NCBI GenBank assembly: GCA_045649545.1
Contig: JAZRQE010000045.1
Location: 1 to 25,376 of the forward strand
Length of the DNA: 25,376 nucleotides
Source: UMGS172 sp045649545
GTDB lineage: Bacteria > Bacillota > Clostridia > Oscillospirales > Acutalibacteraceae
Reading direction: 5' to 3'
The position numbers and the translations under genes were made by a program. Every line of letters begins with the position of its first letter. Position 1 is the first letter of the stretch. The notes beneath the pieces are model-generated. The model did not search any database. It saw only the letters and a program-made list of their open reading frames with translations, and had not been told where the DNA came from. This document shows, piece by piece, positions 6,166 through 13,874 of the stretch.

Positions 6166-8769
6166 ATGATATGGCATAACGCTACGCCCGAAGAAGTTAT
6201 AACCGAGCTTAAAACTGACGCTGAAAAGGGACTTTCTGACCATGAAGCCGCTGACCGTCTTCATGAGTACGGTCAAAACCTTTTTGTAAGCGACCAGGAA
6301 TTAAGCCTTTTAAATGCTTTAACAAATCAACTTAAAAAGCCTTCGGTTATTGTTCTTCTTTGTTTGTTTATAATATTTGTATTACGTGAATTGGTACTTG
6401 GCACCAACCGCTTTTGGATTCCAATTGCAGCCCTTGTGGTTTTGGCAATAAAAGAGGCAGTCTTTGTATATTCACAGTATCGCTGTATCAATATGCTTTT
6501 CCGCTTAAAAAACAAAATCAACACTACTGCACGTGTTATCAGAAGCGGTGTGGAAAAAACTGTAGACGCTGTAACTCTTGTACCCGGCGATATTATCAAA
6601 TTAAACGAGGGTGACTTTGTCCCTGCCGATGCAAGACTTATCAGTTCATTTGTTTTAAGATGCGATGAATCGGTACTTATCGGTGAAAAAGAAGAGGTTT
6701 CGGTTCAAAAAGACCATTCCCTTCTGCTTGAAGACCATAGTGCCGTCACAGAGCGTAGCAATATGGTTTACTGCGGATGCTATTGCATAACCGGCGAAGC
6801 ATTGGCAGTTGTTACCGAAACAGGTGAAAACGCCGAAGTACGCCGTCATGTCAAGCGTGACCGCGTGTTCACTCGCAAAGGCGTTCAAGACCGCATAACC
6901 GACCGTTTTAGCGGATTTTTAAAGGTATTTAACGCATCCTGCTATGCCGCCTGCTTTTTATTAGTTTTGTTTGGTACTTTTGTTGTTTCGGGAAGTTTGG
7001 GTTGGGGCAAGTTTTTAGAAGCCGTAATTCTTGCGGTTTGCTTCTCTATTGCCGTTATTCCTGAAAATTTCTCGGCACGTATAGCCTTGATGCTGTCGTT
7101 AGGTATTAAAAGGCTTCAAAAAGACCGTGCAACTATTTTTGACTCCTCAACAATCGAAAAATTAGCAGGTGTTACCGTGATTTGTGCCGACAAAACCGGC
7201 ACACTCACCCAAAATAAAATGGTTCTGCGTGAAGTCTTTGACGGTAACCGTTTTATCGACCTTAGTTCAGACAACATATCCAAGCAATGCGAAGTTGCCA
7301 TGCGTTTCGGTGCTTTGAGTTGTGACGCTCAAAACAGTGACAATACCGACCATACCGAAGCCGCCTTGGTTTCGGCATCGGCAAGATATTTAAATATTGT
7401 AAAGGCTGATTTTGACTCGGAATTCCCCAGAATGAACTGTATTCCGTTGACTCCCGAACGCAAAATCAAAACCACAGTCAATATGATTGAGGGTAAACCG
7501 TTTGCGATTGTACGCGGTGCTCCTGACATTGTTTTGGAACTTTGCGTTGATGCCGACAGCGAAGTTATTACTAAAGCATACGAGGAAATGTGCTCTAAAG
7601 GCATGCGTGTGCTGGCAATTTCCTATAAAATATTAGACGAAGTTCCGAGCGAAGCCTCGAGTGAGCTTTTGGAAAACGGTTTGCAGTTTTTAGGGCTTTT
7701 GGGACTTACTGACCGTGAACGTAAAGGCACTTCAGATGAAATCGCCCTTTGCCGTAAAGCAGGCATTTCAACCGTTATGTTTACAGGCGACCATATTAAC
7801 ACCGCAAGCTCTGTTGCCGAGCAATTGGGCATTTTACAGTCTGATGATTTAGCCATTACAGGCGAGCATTTGGACGAGCTTAACGACGAAGAATTGATTT
7901 CAATTGTTAAGAAAATCAAGGTTTGTGCAAGATTTTCACCCGAACAGCGTGTGAGATTTGTTAACGCACTACATTCCGTAGAAGAAACCGTGCTTATTAC
8001 TGCCGACAGTGCAGCAAACCACGCTCCGATGGCAATTGCCGATGTTGGCTGTGCGATGGGTAAAACCGGCACCGACGTTGCCAAAGGTAATGCTGACATT
8101 GTTGTTGCTGATGACCGCTTTATCTCAATTGTAAGAGCAATTAAAAATTCACGCGGAATATTTGCCAACTTTACAAAATACGCAGAATACTATGTCACAC
8201 TCTGTACTGCTGTATTCACCGCAGTTTTACTGTGTATGATATTTTTCGGTGCGTCGTTCCTTTCACCTCAATTAATGCTTTTGGGGTCGATTTTCACATT
8301 ACTGTTCCCCATTGCAGCGTTGGGATTCGAAACCGCCGACAACAGTACTATGACCACACCTCCGTGGAATATCGGCAGTAAAATGTTTGATGTCAGACGG
8401 ATAATAAATGCCGCACTCATCGGTGTGGGTGTTTCGTTACCTGCGTTTTTGGTTTACATTATAAACCAGGCTGACGGTTGCGCAGGGACGGCAGGATTTT
8501 TAGGACTAGTAATGTCTATGATTTACTATGCATTTACCAGCCGCTCTATTGAGATGTTCTATAAGCGAATTTTCCACAACCGTTTCCTTATAATCGCCGG
8601 TGCCACCTGCTTTATTGTGACTATACTTATCGTTTCAACTCCATTAGCAGGAATATTCGGTTTATCCAAGGTTTGCTTAAAAGGATTACTCACGTCGGTG
8701 TTTATACCGCTTTCTATCCCCGCGGTATTTGAGATTATTAAACTTGTTAAAAAGTTTATGAATAAGTAA
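6166..8769 (+). CDS. Divergent P2-like P-type ATPase with degenerate catalytic and ion-binding motifs
   Basis: This 867-residue protein has the plan of a SERCA-type P-type ATPase: an N-terminal cytoplasmic part, about ten membrane helices (near 58-76, 83-104, 253-276, 283-312, 673-696, 701-721, 745-767, 775-792, 805-832, 840-862), and A, P and N domains. The phosphorylated Asp is D342 in ICADKTGTLTQNKM, and FTGD is intact (539-542). Other signatures are changed: TGES of the A domain reads IGEK (172-175), KGAPE reads RGAPD (450-454), DPPR reads DRER, and TGDGVND reads TADSAANH (612-619), with the second Asp lost and one residue gained. PEGLP of helix 4 reads PENFS (E300 kept), and the usual helix 5 and 6 calcium ligands are not conserved. 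It may move another ion, be slow, or be regulatory; the substrate cannot be named. Confidence 0.85.
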   Translation: MIWHNATPEEVITELKTDAEKGLSDHEAADRLHEYGQNLFVSDQELSLLNALTNQLKKPSVIVLLCLFIIFVLRELVLGTNRFWIPIAALVVLAIKEAVFVYSQYRCINMLFRLKNKINTTARVIRSGVEKTVDAVTLVPGDIIKLNEGDFVPADARLISSFVLRCDESVLIGEKEEVSVQKDHSLLLEDHSAVTERSNMVYCGCYCITGEALAVVTETGENAEVRRHVKRDRVFTRKGVQDRITDRFSGFLKVFNASCYAACFLLVLFGTFVVSGSLGWGKFLEAVILAVCFSIAVIPENFSARIALMLSLGIKRLQKDRATIFDSSTIEKLAGVTVICADKTGTLTQNKMVLREVFDGNRFIDLSSDNISKQCEVAMRFGALSCDAQNSDNTDHTEAALVSASARYLNIVKADFDSEFPRMNCIPLTPERKIKTTVNMIEGKPFAIVRGAPDIVLELCVDADSEVITKAYEEMCSKGMRVLAISYKILDEVPSEASSELLENGLQFLGLLGLTDRERKGTSDEIALCRKAGISTVMFTGDHINTASSVAEQLGILQSDDLAITGEHLDELNDEELISIVKKIKVCARFSPEQRVRFVNALHSVEETVLITADSAANHAPMAIADVGCAMGKTGTDVAKGNADIVVADDRFISIVRAIKNSRGIFANFTKYAEYYVTLCTAVFTAVLLCMIFFGASFLSPQLMLLGSIFTLLFPIAALGFETADNSTMTTPPWNIGSKMFDVRRIINAALIGVGVSLPAFLVYIINQADGCAGTAGFLGLVMSMIYYAFTSRSIEMFYKRIFHNRFLIIAGATCFIVTILIVSTPLAGIFGLSKVCLKGLLTSVFIPLSIPAVFEIIKLVKKFMNK

Positions 8770-8774
8770 TTATT

Positions 8775-8808
8775 AAAAAACCGCAGTTTTTTAAAACTGC
8801 GGTTTTTT
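8775..8808. terminator. Bidirectional intrinsic terminator between the ATPase gene and upp
   Basis: A 16-bp perfect stem (AAAAAACCGCAGTTTT and its complement) has a two-base loop as drawn, so the innermost pairs are probably open. A/T runs flank both sides. It serves the convergent ends of the ATPase gene and upp. Confidence 0.88.
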
Positions 8809-8823
8809 GTTTCTACAAATATA

Positions 8824-9456
8824 TTATTTTGTACCGAAAATACGGTCGCCGGCATCTCCAAGACCCGGAACGATATAACAGTGGTCATTAAGTTTTTCAT
8901 CCAAAGCGGCACAGTAAACCTTAACATCGGGATGTGCTTTGGTAAATGCCTCAATACCCTCGGGTGCGGCAAGAATACACATAAACTTAATACCCTTAGG
9001 ATTAAATTTCTTAATCTTGTCGACAGCGTCAATTGCCGAGCCACCGGTTGCAAGCATGGGGTCTAATACTATAACCTCACGCTCAGGAATATCAGGCGGG
9101 AGTTTGCAGTAGTAGTCCACCGGTTCTTTGGTTTCGGGGTCGCGGTACATACCAATATGTCCCACTTTAGCACCGGGAACAAGGCTTAAAACACCGTCAA
9201 CCATACCAAGTCCTGCTCTTAAAATAGGAACAAAAGCCAAGGTTTTGCCGGCAATCATTTTAGCGTTTGCCACTGCAATCGGTGTGGGCACTTTTACATC
9301 CATAAGTGGCAAATCACGGGTTGCCTCATAGCACATCAAGGTTGCAATTTCGCTGATGATTTCACGAAATTCCTTTGTGCCGGTATCCTTATTACGGATG
9401 ATTGCGAGTTTATGTTGGATAAGCGGATGGTCGAAAATACAAACATTTTCGACCAT
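8824..9456 (-). CDS. upp: Uracil phosphoribosyltransferase
   Basis: Upp salvages uracil with PRPP to make UMP in the cytoplasm. The 210-residue product has PILRAGLGM (77-85), the PRPP-binding block VLDPMLATGGSA (130-141) and the uracil-binding C-terminal GLGDAGDRIFGTK. ATG 9456 is chosen because the ribosome site TTGGAGGAAG lies at 9471-9462; the in-frame TTG at 9471 is part of that site and cannot be the start. It is the last gene of tsaE-tsaB-rpiB-upp, 17 bases after rpiB, and ends at the shared terminator. In Bacillus upp also lies close to an rpiB homologue (ywlF), with glyA between them; glyA is absent here. Confidence 0.96.
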   Translation of the reverse strand: MVENVCIFDHPLIQHKLAIIRNKDTGTKEFREIISEIATLMCYEATRDLPLMDVKVPTPIAVANAKMIAGKTLAFVPILRAGLGMVDGVLSLVPGAKVGHIGMYRDPETKEPVDYYCKLPPDIPEREVIVLDPMLATGGSAIDAVDKIKKFNPKGIKFMCILAAPEGIEAFTKAHPDVKVYCAALDEKLNDHCYIVPGLGDAGDRIFGTK

Positions 9457-9473
9457 TTTAACTTCCTCCAAAA

Positions 9474-9935
9474 TTATTTTTTCTCTATTGCCATCACCAT
9501 ATCGACGCGGCGTTGATGACGACCACCCTCGAAATCGGTATCAATAAACAAATCAACCATTTCACATGCAACACCCGGACCGATAACGCGACCGCCCAAG
9601 CAAAGCACGTTTGAATCATTGTGAAGTCTTGTGTATTTTGCAGAGAACTGCTCCGAACAAGCGGCAGCACGGATACCGTTAACCTTATTTGCGGCAAGCG
9701 ACATACCGATACCGGTTCCGCAAACGAGTATACCGAGTTTACACTCACCCGAAGTAATAGCATCGGTAACCTTGAGTGCAATTTCGGGATAATCGACCGA
9801 AGCACCGTCGAAAGTGCCGAAATCCTTAACCTCTACTCCACGCTCTTTCAAGTGTGCGATAATTGCATTTTTCAACTCATAACCGCCGTGGTCACAACCG
9901 ATTGCCAAAACATCACCTTTAGAAAAATTTGCCAT
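9474..9935 (-). CDS. rpiB: Ribose-5-phosphate isomerase B
   Basis: RpiB interconverts ribose-5-phosphate and ribulose-5-phosphate in the non-oxidative pentose phosphate pathway. The 153-residue protein shows IGCDHGGYELK (12-22), catalytic-type Cys72 in GILVCGTGIGMSLAANK, NGIRAA (86-91) and H105 in RLHNDSNVLCLGGRVIG. Relatives that act on galactose-6-phosphate or allose-6-phosphate share this fold, but the context has no such sugar genes. ATG 9935 follows the ribosome site GAAAGGAAG. The TTG at 9956 would put the start ahead of that site and inside tsaB, so it is rejected. The gap to the tsaB stop is only four bases. Ribose-5-phosphate feeds PRPP, which the next gene, upp, consumes. Confidence 0.95.
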   Translation of the reverse strand: MANFSKGDVLAIGCDHGGYELKNAIIAHLKERGVEVKDFGTFDGASVDYPEIALKVTDAITSGECKLGILVCGTGIGMSLAANKVNGIRAAACSEQFSAKYTRLHNDSNVLCLGGRVIGPGVACEMVDLFIDTDFEGGRHQRRVDMVMAIEKK

Positions 9936-9939
9936 TTTT

Positions 9940-10671
9940 TTACTTCCTTTCACCAAGTTTTTCTTGTTTTGCCTTTAACTCACGTTCTGCCTGCGGCAAA
10001 CGCAAATATAAAGGCAACAAGTCATCTGCTCGGACTGTTTCATTATCTAATGCCTTACTATAACCTATACGGGCTACACCGAAGGCTCTTTGATATTTTA
10101 AATGCTCGGGTGCTAACGTTACCGACACATCGCGGTCTTTAACGGTATTATAGAACAAATCTGCACCGTCACCGACAATCACAATCTGTTTTCCGTCAAA
10201 CTCCATTTGTCTTTGCTTTAGGTCTTCATAAACCTCATCAATCATTAAGGCTCTGTCCTCGCAAAGACGGGTAATCTTATCACCGCTGACAGAAAAAAGC
10301 GCATTATAAACCTGACTGCAACGTGCATCCATACAAGCACACACTATTAGCTCTTGACCTAAAAAGTTGCACGCCATAGCCTCTAACACCGATACCGGTA
10401 CTGTCGGTGTATTATAAGCAGCAGCCAAGCCTTTTACGGCACTGATGCCAATTCTTACACCTGTAAACGAACCGGGGCCTACTGTTGCCGCAACAGCGTC
10501 AACATCTTTAACAGTCAAACCCGACAACTTCAAAACCGACTCTACCATAGGTAAAAGCGTTTGTGAATGGGTTGTTTTAAGATTTAAAAAATATTCTGCT
10601 TTAAGTTTTCCGTCTTCTAAAAGTGATACCGACACAGGTGACGCGGTACACTCAATTCCCAAAACTCTCAT
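9940..10671 (-). CDS. tsaB: tRNA t6A biosynthesis protein TsaB
   Basis: TsaB is the non-catalytic ASKHA-fold partner that joins TsaD and TsaE to transfer threonylcarbamoyl to A37 of ANN-decoding tRNAs. The 243-residue protein starts with the nucleotide-fold strand MRVLGIECTASPVSVSLLED and carries the diagnostic VGPGSFTGVRIG (64-75). Its ATG overlaps the tsaE stop by four bases (ATGA), so the two are translationally coupled. TsaD, and RimI, which often follows tsaB in Firmicutes, are not in this window; rpiB comes next instead. The C-terminal end is lysine-rich (ELKAKQEKLGERK). Confidence 0.94.
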   Translation of the reverse strand: MRVLGIECTASPVSVSLLEDGKLKAEYFLNLKTTHSQTLLPMVESVLKLSGLTVKDVDAVAATVGPGSFTGVRIGISAVKGLAAAYNTPTVPVSVLEAMACNFLGQELIVCACMDARCSQVYNALFSVSGDKITRLCEDRALMIDEVYEDLKQRQMEFDGKQIVIVGDGADLFYNTVKDRDVSVTLAPEHLKYQRAFGVARIGYSKALDNETVRADDLLPLYLRLPQAERELKAKQEKLGERK

Positions 10672-11096
10672 TTTAAACCTTCAACCGTTATTTCACGGTC
10701 ATTTTCTCCTATTGTTTTAATGGTCACCGTAACGGCATCTTGAGGCAAAGCAGAGGCAATGTTTTCACTCCACTCTATTATAAGTATAGCATTTCCTTCA
10801 ATATACTCAAAATATCCCGTAGTGTAAAGGTCTTCCCAACCGCTGATACGGTACATATCAAAATGATAAAGCGGCAATCTTCCGCCCAAATACTCATTAA
10901 CAATTGCAAAGGTAGGAGAATTAACGTCGCCCTCATAACCCAAGCCTTTAGCAAACCCCGAAGTAAAACAAGTTTTACCTGCGCCAAGGTCACCCTGCAT
11001 TGCAAAGACAGTGCCTGCTTTAACACTTTCAGCCAAACTTTTAGCAAACTGCTCGGTTTCCTCGCGGCTGTGTGTAATCACGGTTAAGTTCGACAT
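10668..11096 (-). CDS. tsaE: tRNA t6A biosynthesis ATPase TsaE
   Basis: TsaE is the small P-loop ATPase that drives turnover of the TsaBD complex in t6A synthesis. The 142-residue protein has the Walker A motif GDLGAGKT (35-42), NSPTF (59-63), YHFDMYRI (77-84) and IIEWSENI, all typical of the YjeE/YdiB family. The start at ATG 11096 follows a very strong GAAGGAGGG site. It is the first gene of a four-gene unit (tsaE-tsaB-rpiB-upp) and overlaps tsaB by four bases. Confidence 0.95.
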   Translation of the reverse strand: MSNLTVITHSREETEQFAKSLAESVKAGTVFAMQGDLGAGKTCFTSGFAKGLGYEGDVNSPTFAIVNEYLGGRLPLYHFDMYRISGWEDLYTTGYFEYIEGNAILIIEWSENIASALPQDAVTVTIKTIGENDREITVEGLK

Positions 11097-11126
11097 CTTC
11101 TCCCTCCTTCATACATATTTTACTGA

Positions 11127-11135
11127 ATTATAACA
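11127..11135 (-). promoter_or_regulatory. Extended -10 promoter of the tsaE-tsaB-rpiB-upp operon
   Basis: On the minus strand TGTTATAAT (11135-11127) combines a perfect TATAAT with the TGn extension. No good -35 box lies at the usual distance, as expected of extended -10 promoters. The tsaE ATG is about 30 bases downstream. Confidence 0.55.
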
Positions 11136-11163
11136 CATATTTTCCAAAAATTAAAGAGTTTAC

Positions 11164-11192
11164 TTGAACTATTTTTAATAATAGTTTATAAT
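11164..11192 (+). promoter_or_regulatory. Sigma-A promoter of the rodA/ftsW gene
   Basis: TTGAAC (11164-11169) and a perfect TATAAT (11187-11192) are separated by 17 bases. The -10 box overlaps an in-frame ATG at 11191, which rules that codon out as the start; the next ATG, 11224, has its own AAAGGAG site. Confidence 0.75.
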
Positions 11193-11223
11193 GTTAAAAA
11201 AAACAACTGAAAGGAGTAATATT

Positions 11224-12378
11224 ATGAAACGAATTTTTCACCGCATTGCCGACTATATTCGTGAATGTGATAAAACTCTTTATATTCTTTGCATTATTAC
11301 TACCCTTTTCGGTTGCGTTATGGTACTTTCCACAACCTACGTTCATTACGGCAGAAGTTTTAGTCAGTTTATCACACAGTTAGGTGCTCTCGTTTTAGGT
11401 CTTGCTGCAATGATTGTAATAAGTAATTTCAACTATAAAAATTTCTCTAAATTCTGGTTTATAATTGCGGCGGTTGGTTTAGTCCCGGTTGTTTTGACGT
11501 TTTTTATAGGCTACGCTCCCGGTGTGACCGACGATAAGGCGTGGCTTATGCTCCCCGGTAACATTTCCTTTCAGCCGTCGGAGTTACTTAAAATATGCTT
11601 TTGTCTTACTTTCGGTTACCATTGCTATAAAATTGGCGATAAAGTTAAAAAGTTCTCGCATATGTTGTTACTTTTAATTCATGGTGCTATCCCTGTATTA
11701 TTAATTCACTTTCAGGGTGACGACGGAAGTGCTTTGGTGTTTGCTTTGATGTTTGTCGGTATGATGTTTACCGCAGGGGTAAAGGCAAGATATTTCGTCA
11801 TAGCCTTAGTATTGGTAGTTGTGGCTTTGCCATTTGTTTACCTTTTTGTTATGAATCCCGAACAGCAGGCACGTATTAATGCACTGTTTTTCGGTGCCGA
11901 AAGTGACTACCTGAAAACCCTTTACCAACAGTATCGCGGTCGCGTTGCAATGGCTAACGGAGGTATTTTCGGACAAGGTTTATTTAACGGAACGCTTGTC
12001 CAATCAAGCGGCATCCCTTACGGGTATAACGACTTTATTTTCACTGCAATCGGTGAAGAATTAGGCCTTGTCGGATGCATTATAACGCTTATACTGTTAG
12101 CCGCTATTTATATAAGGATATTATATATCGGATTTAGGTCGGGTTCAAAATTGGGTTTGGTTATCTGTACCGGAATATTTACCATGCTTGCATCACAAAC
12201 CATTATAAATGTCGGTATGTGTCTGTGGCTTATCCCTGTAATCGGTGTAACTTTGCCTCTTTTCAGTGCCGGCGGCACGTCCTTACTTTGCACGTATTTG
12301 GGATTAGCGGTAGTTATGAGCATAAAAATGCACAGCGATGAAGGTAGCACGTACCTCCACCGCCTGAAACTGACATAA
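11224..12378 (+). CDS. SEDS-family peptidoglycan glycosyltransferase (RodA/FtsW)
   Basis: SEDS proteins polymerise lipid II into glycan strands for elongation (RodA), division (FtsW) or spore cortex (SpoVE). This 384-residue protein has about ten membrane helices, the FQPSELLKI block (116-124), GGIFGQGLFNG, the catalytic-region motif YGYNDFIFTAIGEELG with predicted essential D270 (266-281), and LPLFSAGGTSLL (344-355). A divergent cytoplasmic start (MKRIFHRIADYIRECDK) precedes helix 1. ATG 11224 is chosen for its ribosome site and because the earlier ATG lies inside the -10 box. It stands alone, with no class B penicillin-binding protein, mreBCD or division genes beside it, so choosing between RodA and FtsW from sequence is uncertain; I lean to RodA. 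Confidence 0.87.
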   Translation: MKRIFHRIADYIRECDKTLYILCIITTLFGCVMVLSTTYVHYGRSFSQFITQLGALVLGLAAMIVISNFNYKNFSKFWFIIAAVGLVPVVLTFFIGYAPGVTDDKAWLMLPGNISFQPSELLKICFCLTFGYHCYKIGDKVKKFSHMLLLLIHGAIPVLLIHFQGDDGSALVFALMFVGMMFTAGVKARYFVIALVLVVVALPFVYLFVMNPEQQARINALFFGAESDYLKTLYQQYRGRVAMANGGIFGQGLFNGTLVQSSGIPYGYNDFIFTAIGEELGLVGCIITLILLAAIYIRILYIGFRSGSKLGLVICTGIFTMLASQTIINVGMCLWLIPVIGVTLPLFSAGGTSLLCTYLGLAVVMSIKMHSDEGSTYLHRLKLT

Positions 12379-12388
12379 GTTGATAACA

Positions 12389-12721
12389 TTATATTAAATT
12401 TATTAGTTGATTTAGTAACTCCTCGGCTGTGTTTATGGCAAAGCCGAGGAGTTTTACTGTACCCGAACAGTACTTACCCACAAAACCGCTTATACTCTCA
12501 TAAACTGACACTATGGGCAAATAAAACTCCCTGCCAAAAATCCCAACATAATCTTTGGATGTTACCGAAAACGCCGTAACGTTACGACCGAAAGCATTAT
12601 ATTCAATCACAGTGTACACATATCCGCAAGCGGTTACTACTGTACTAACACACAATAACATAAACGCAGTCACTAAAAACGCACGAAAAAATATTCTGTG
12701 GCGGTATATTATTTTTTTCAA
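12389..12721 (-). CDS. Small membrane-anchored protein downstream of spoIIP (yqxA position)
   Basis: This 110-residue protein has a basic N-terminus (KKIIYRHRIFFR), one membrane helix at about 12-36 and an outside part ending in a long amphipathic helix (TVKLLGFAINTAEELLNQL). The start is read as TTG 12721 with AAAGGA nine bases ahead; an ATG at residue 21 would cut the helix. It follows spoIIP by 23 bases on the same strand. In Bacillus the gene after spoIIP is yqxA, also about 110 residues with one N-terminal helix, so a positional counterpart is possible, but I see no convincing residue-level match. Function is unknown; a sporulation role is inferred only from position. Its last codons include the terminator hairpin at 12417-12453. 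Confidence 0.6.
   Translation of the reverse strand: MKKIIYRHRIFFRAFLVTAFMLLCVSTVVTACGYVYTVIEYNAFGRNVTAFSVTSKDYVGIFGREFYLPIVSVYESISGFVGKYCSGTVKLLGFAINTAEELLNQLINLI
12417..12453 (+). terminator. Terminator of the rodA/ftsW gene, lying within an opposing coding end
   Basis: AACTCCTCGGCT (12417-12428) and its exact complement (12442-12453) form a 12-bp GC-rich stem around a 13-base loop, with TTT continuing past the stem on the plus strand. It begins 38 bases after the plus-strand stop. The same bases encode the last residues of the minus-strand gene. Confidence 0.6.
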
Positions 12722-12744
12722 CTTCCTCTGTCCTTTTTTTAATA

Positions 12745-13812
12745 CTACTGTGAATTAAGTAAAACCGTTAACGACTGTCCTATAAGCTGTGCAGAGTATT
12801 TTGCCTGCTCAAAAGTATTGGCATCACTGCCAACCTCGAGCAAAATTGAGCCGGTAGTAAGATGCTGATTATATTTTGCCGATTTGAGCAGCATCGCACG
12901 TGCAAACTGTGGATAATTACTTTCAAAAATATACTGCAATTTGGTTGCAAGCCGCAAATTTTGACGCCAGTTAGGATAATCCTTAACACTGCCGGTTTGA
13001 CTTCCCATAACCAACATAACCTGTGCTGCCTCACGGCCGTTCACATTTACCACCGGTGCAATTTTATCGTTCCCGCTTGTAATGGTATCGCGGTGGACAT
13101 CAATGGCAATTTTTATTGACGGATACTCCTTTAAAGCCTTATTAACCGTATCTGCAGAGCGATTATAACTTCCGGAAAACGCCGGATAATCGTGAATTGT
13201 TTTATCATGGACAACCTTATATCCTGCATTTTCCAACTGCTCTTTTATAATTTCACCGATTTTCACAATGTTCTTTTCACTGTCGGTAGTTCTCGGCTCG
13301 TCAAAATCGGTATAATATTGACTTTCATCATCCATAAAAGCTTCTGTTGTGTGGGTATGATAAATTAAAATTTGAGGTTCTTTCGACTTGGTTACCTCAA
13401 ATCCCAATCTCCCCGAAAGGTCGGCGGCTATATCAATTTTTTCACCCGTTTTATTATTTATATAAACATTATTTTCTTTAGTGTTAGCACCGTACGGTGA
13501 CATTGATTTTTTTATAATACTGCCCATTTTTTGCTGTGTTACGGCAGCCGACACCTGCACGTTGTCATTAGGTGCCGCCGTTTGACCTACAAAATTCATC
13601 TGCGGCACCGATATATCCGGCGAAACAGTATCACTGCTATTCCCTGTCTTGTGAAAAAAGTTGTAAACACCTTCGGGGGAGGCGGTTACCAAAGAAAAAA
13701 CTGCCACTCTCCCAAAGATATTCTGTGCTCCGACGTTAAAAATGCCCACCGCCACAAGCAAAAACACCAATACCGCTGCCGTTACCGACAGCAACCTGTC
13801 AAACCTTTTCAT
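12745..13812 (-). CDS. spoIIP: Stage II sporulation protein P
   Basis: SpoIIP is a membrane-anchored amidase/endopeptidase that, with SpoIID and SpoIIM, cuts peptidoglycan during engulfment of the forespore. The 355-residue product has a membrane segment at about 8-28, a disordered linker and a C-terminal catalytic domain starting near 147 with ILIYHTHTTEAF (148-159), IAIDVHRDTI and LLEVGSDANTFEQA; His and Glu in these blocks are the expected zinc ligands. It lies 62 bases after gpr on the same strand, the conserved Firmicutes order. The ribosome site is weak (GGCGG, about 13 bases from the ATG), suggesting modest translation. Family members range around 330-400 residues, so it appears complete. 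Confidence 0.93.
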   Translation of the reverse strand: MKRFDRLLSVTAAVLVFLLVAVGIFNVGAQNIFGRVAVFSLVTASPEGVYNFFHKTGNSSDTVSPDISVPQMNFVGQTAAPNDNVQVSAAVTQQKMGSIIKKSMSPYGANTKENNVYINNKTGEKIDIAADLSGRLGFEVTKSKEPQILIYHTHTTEAFMDDESQYYTDFDEPRTTDSEKNIVKIGEIIKEQLENAGYKVVHDKTIHDYPAFSGSYNRSADTVNKALKEYPSIKIAIDVHRDTITSGNDKIAPVVNVNGREAAQVMLVMGSQTGSVKDYPNWRQNLRLATKLQYIFESNYPQFARAMLLKSAKYNQHLTTGSILLEVGSDANTFEQAKYSAQLIGQSLTVLLNSQ

Positions 13813-13874
13813 ATTTTAATTTACCGCCAAATTTTCAAATTTCGTCAGTAAAATATATGCTATAATATTTTCCT

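Noticed and set aside
7623..8168. 181-residue open frame on the minus strand within the ATPase gene
   Set aside because: It is antisense to a clear coding region, has no ribosome site, and shows low-complexity Ser/Thr/Ala content typical of a shadow frame.
8559..9053. 164-residue minus-strand frame across the end of the ATPase gene and upp
   Set aside because: It runs through the strong bidirectional terminator and overlaps upp, which has full family motifs in another frame.
9621..10142. 173-residue plus-strand frame across rpiB and tsaB
   Set aside because: It is antisense to two well-supported genes and has no ribosome site or motif.
11191..11223. Upstream ATG start for the rodA/ftsW gene
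   Set aside because: It overlaps the TATAAT box and precedes the predicted transcription start; ATG 11224 has its own AAAGGAG site.
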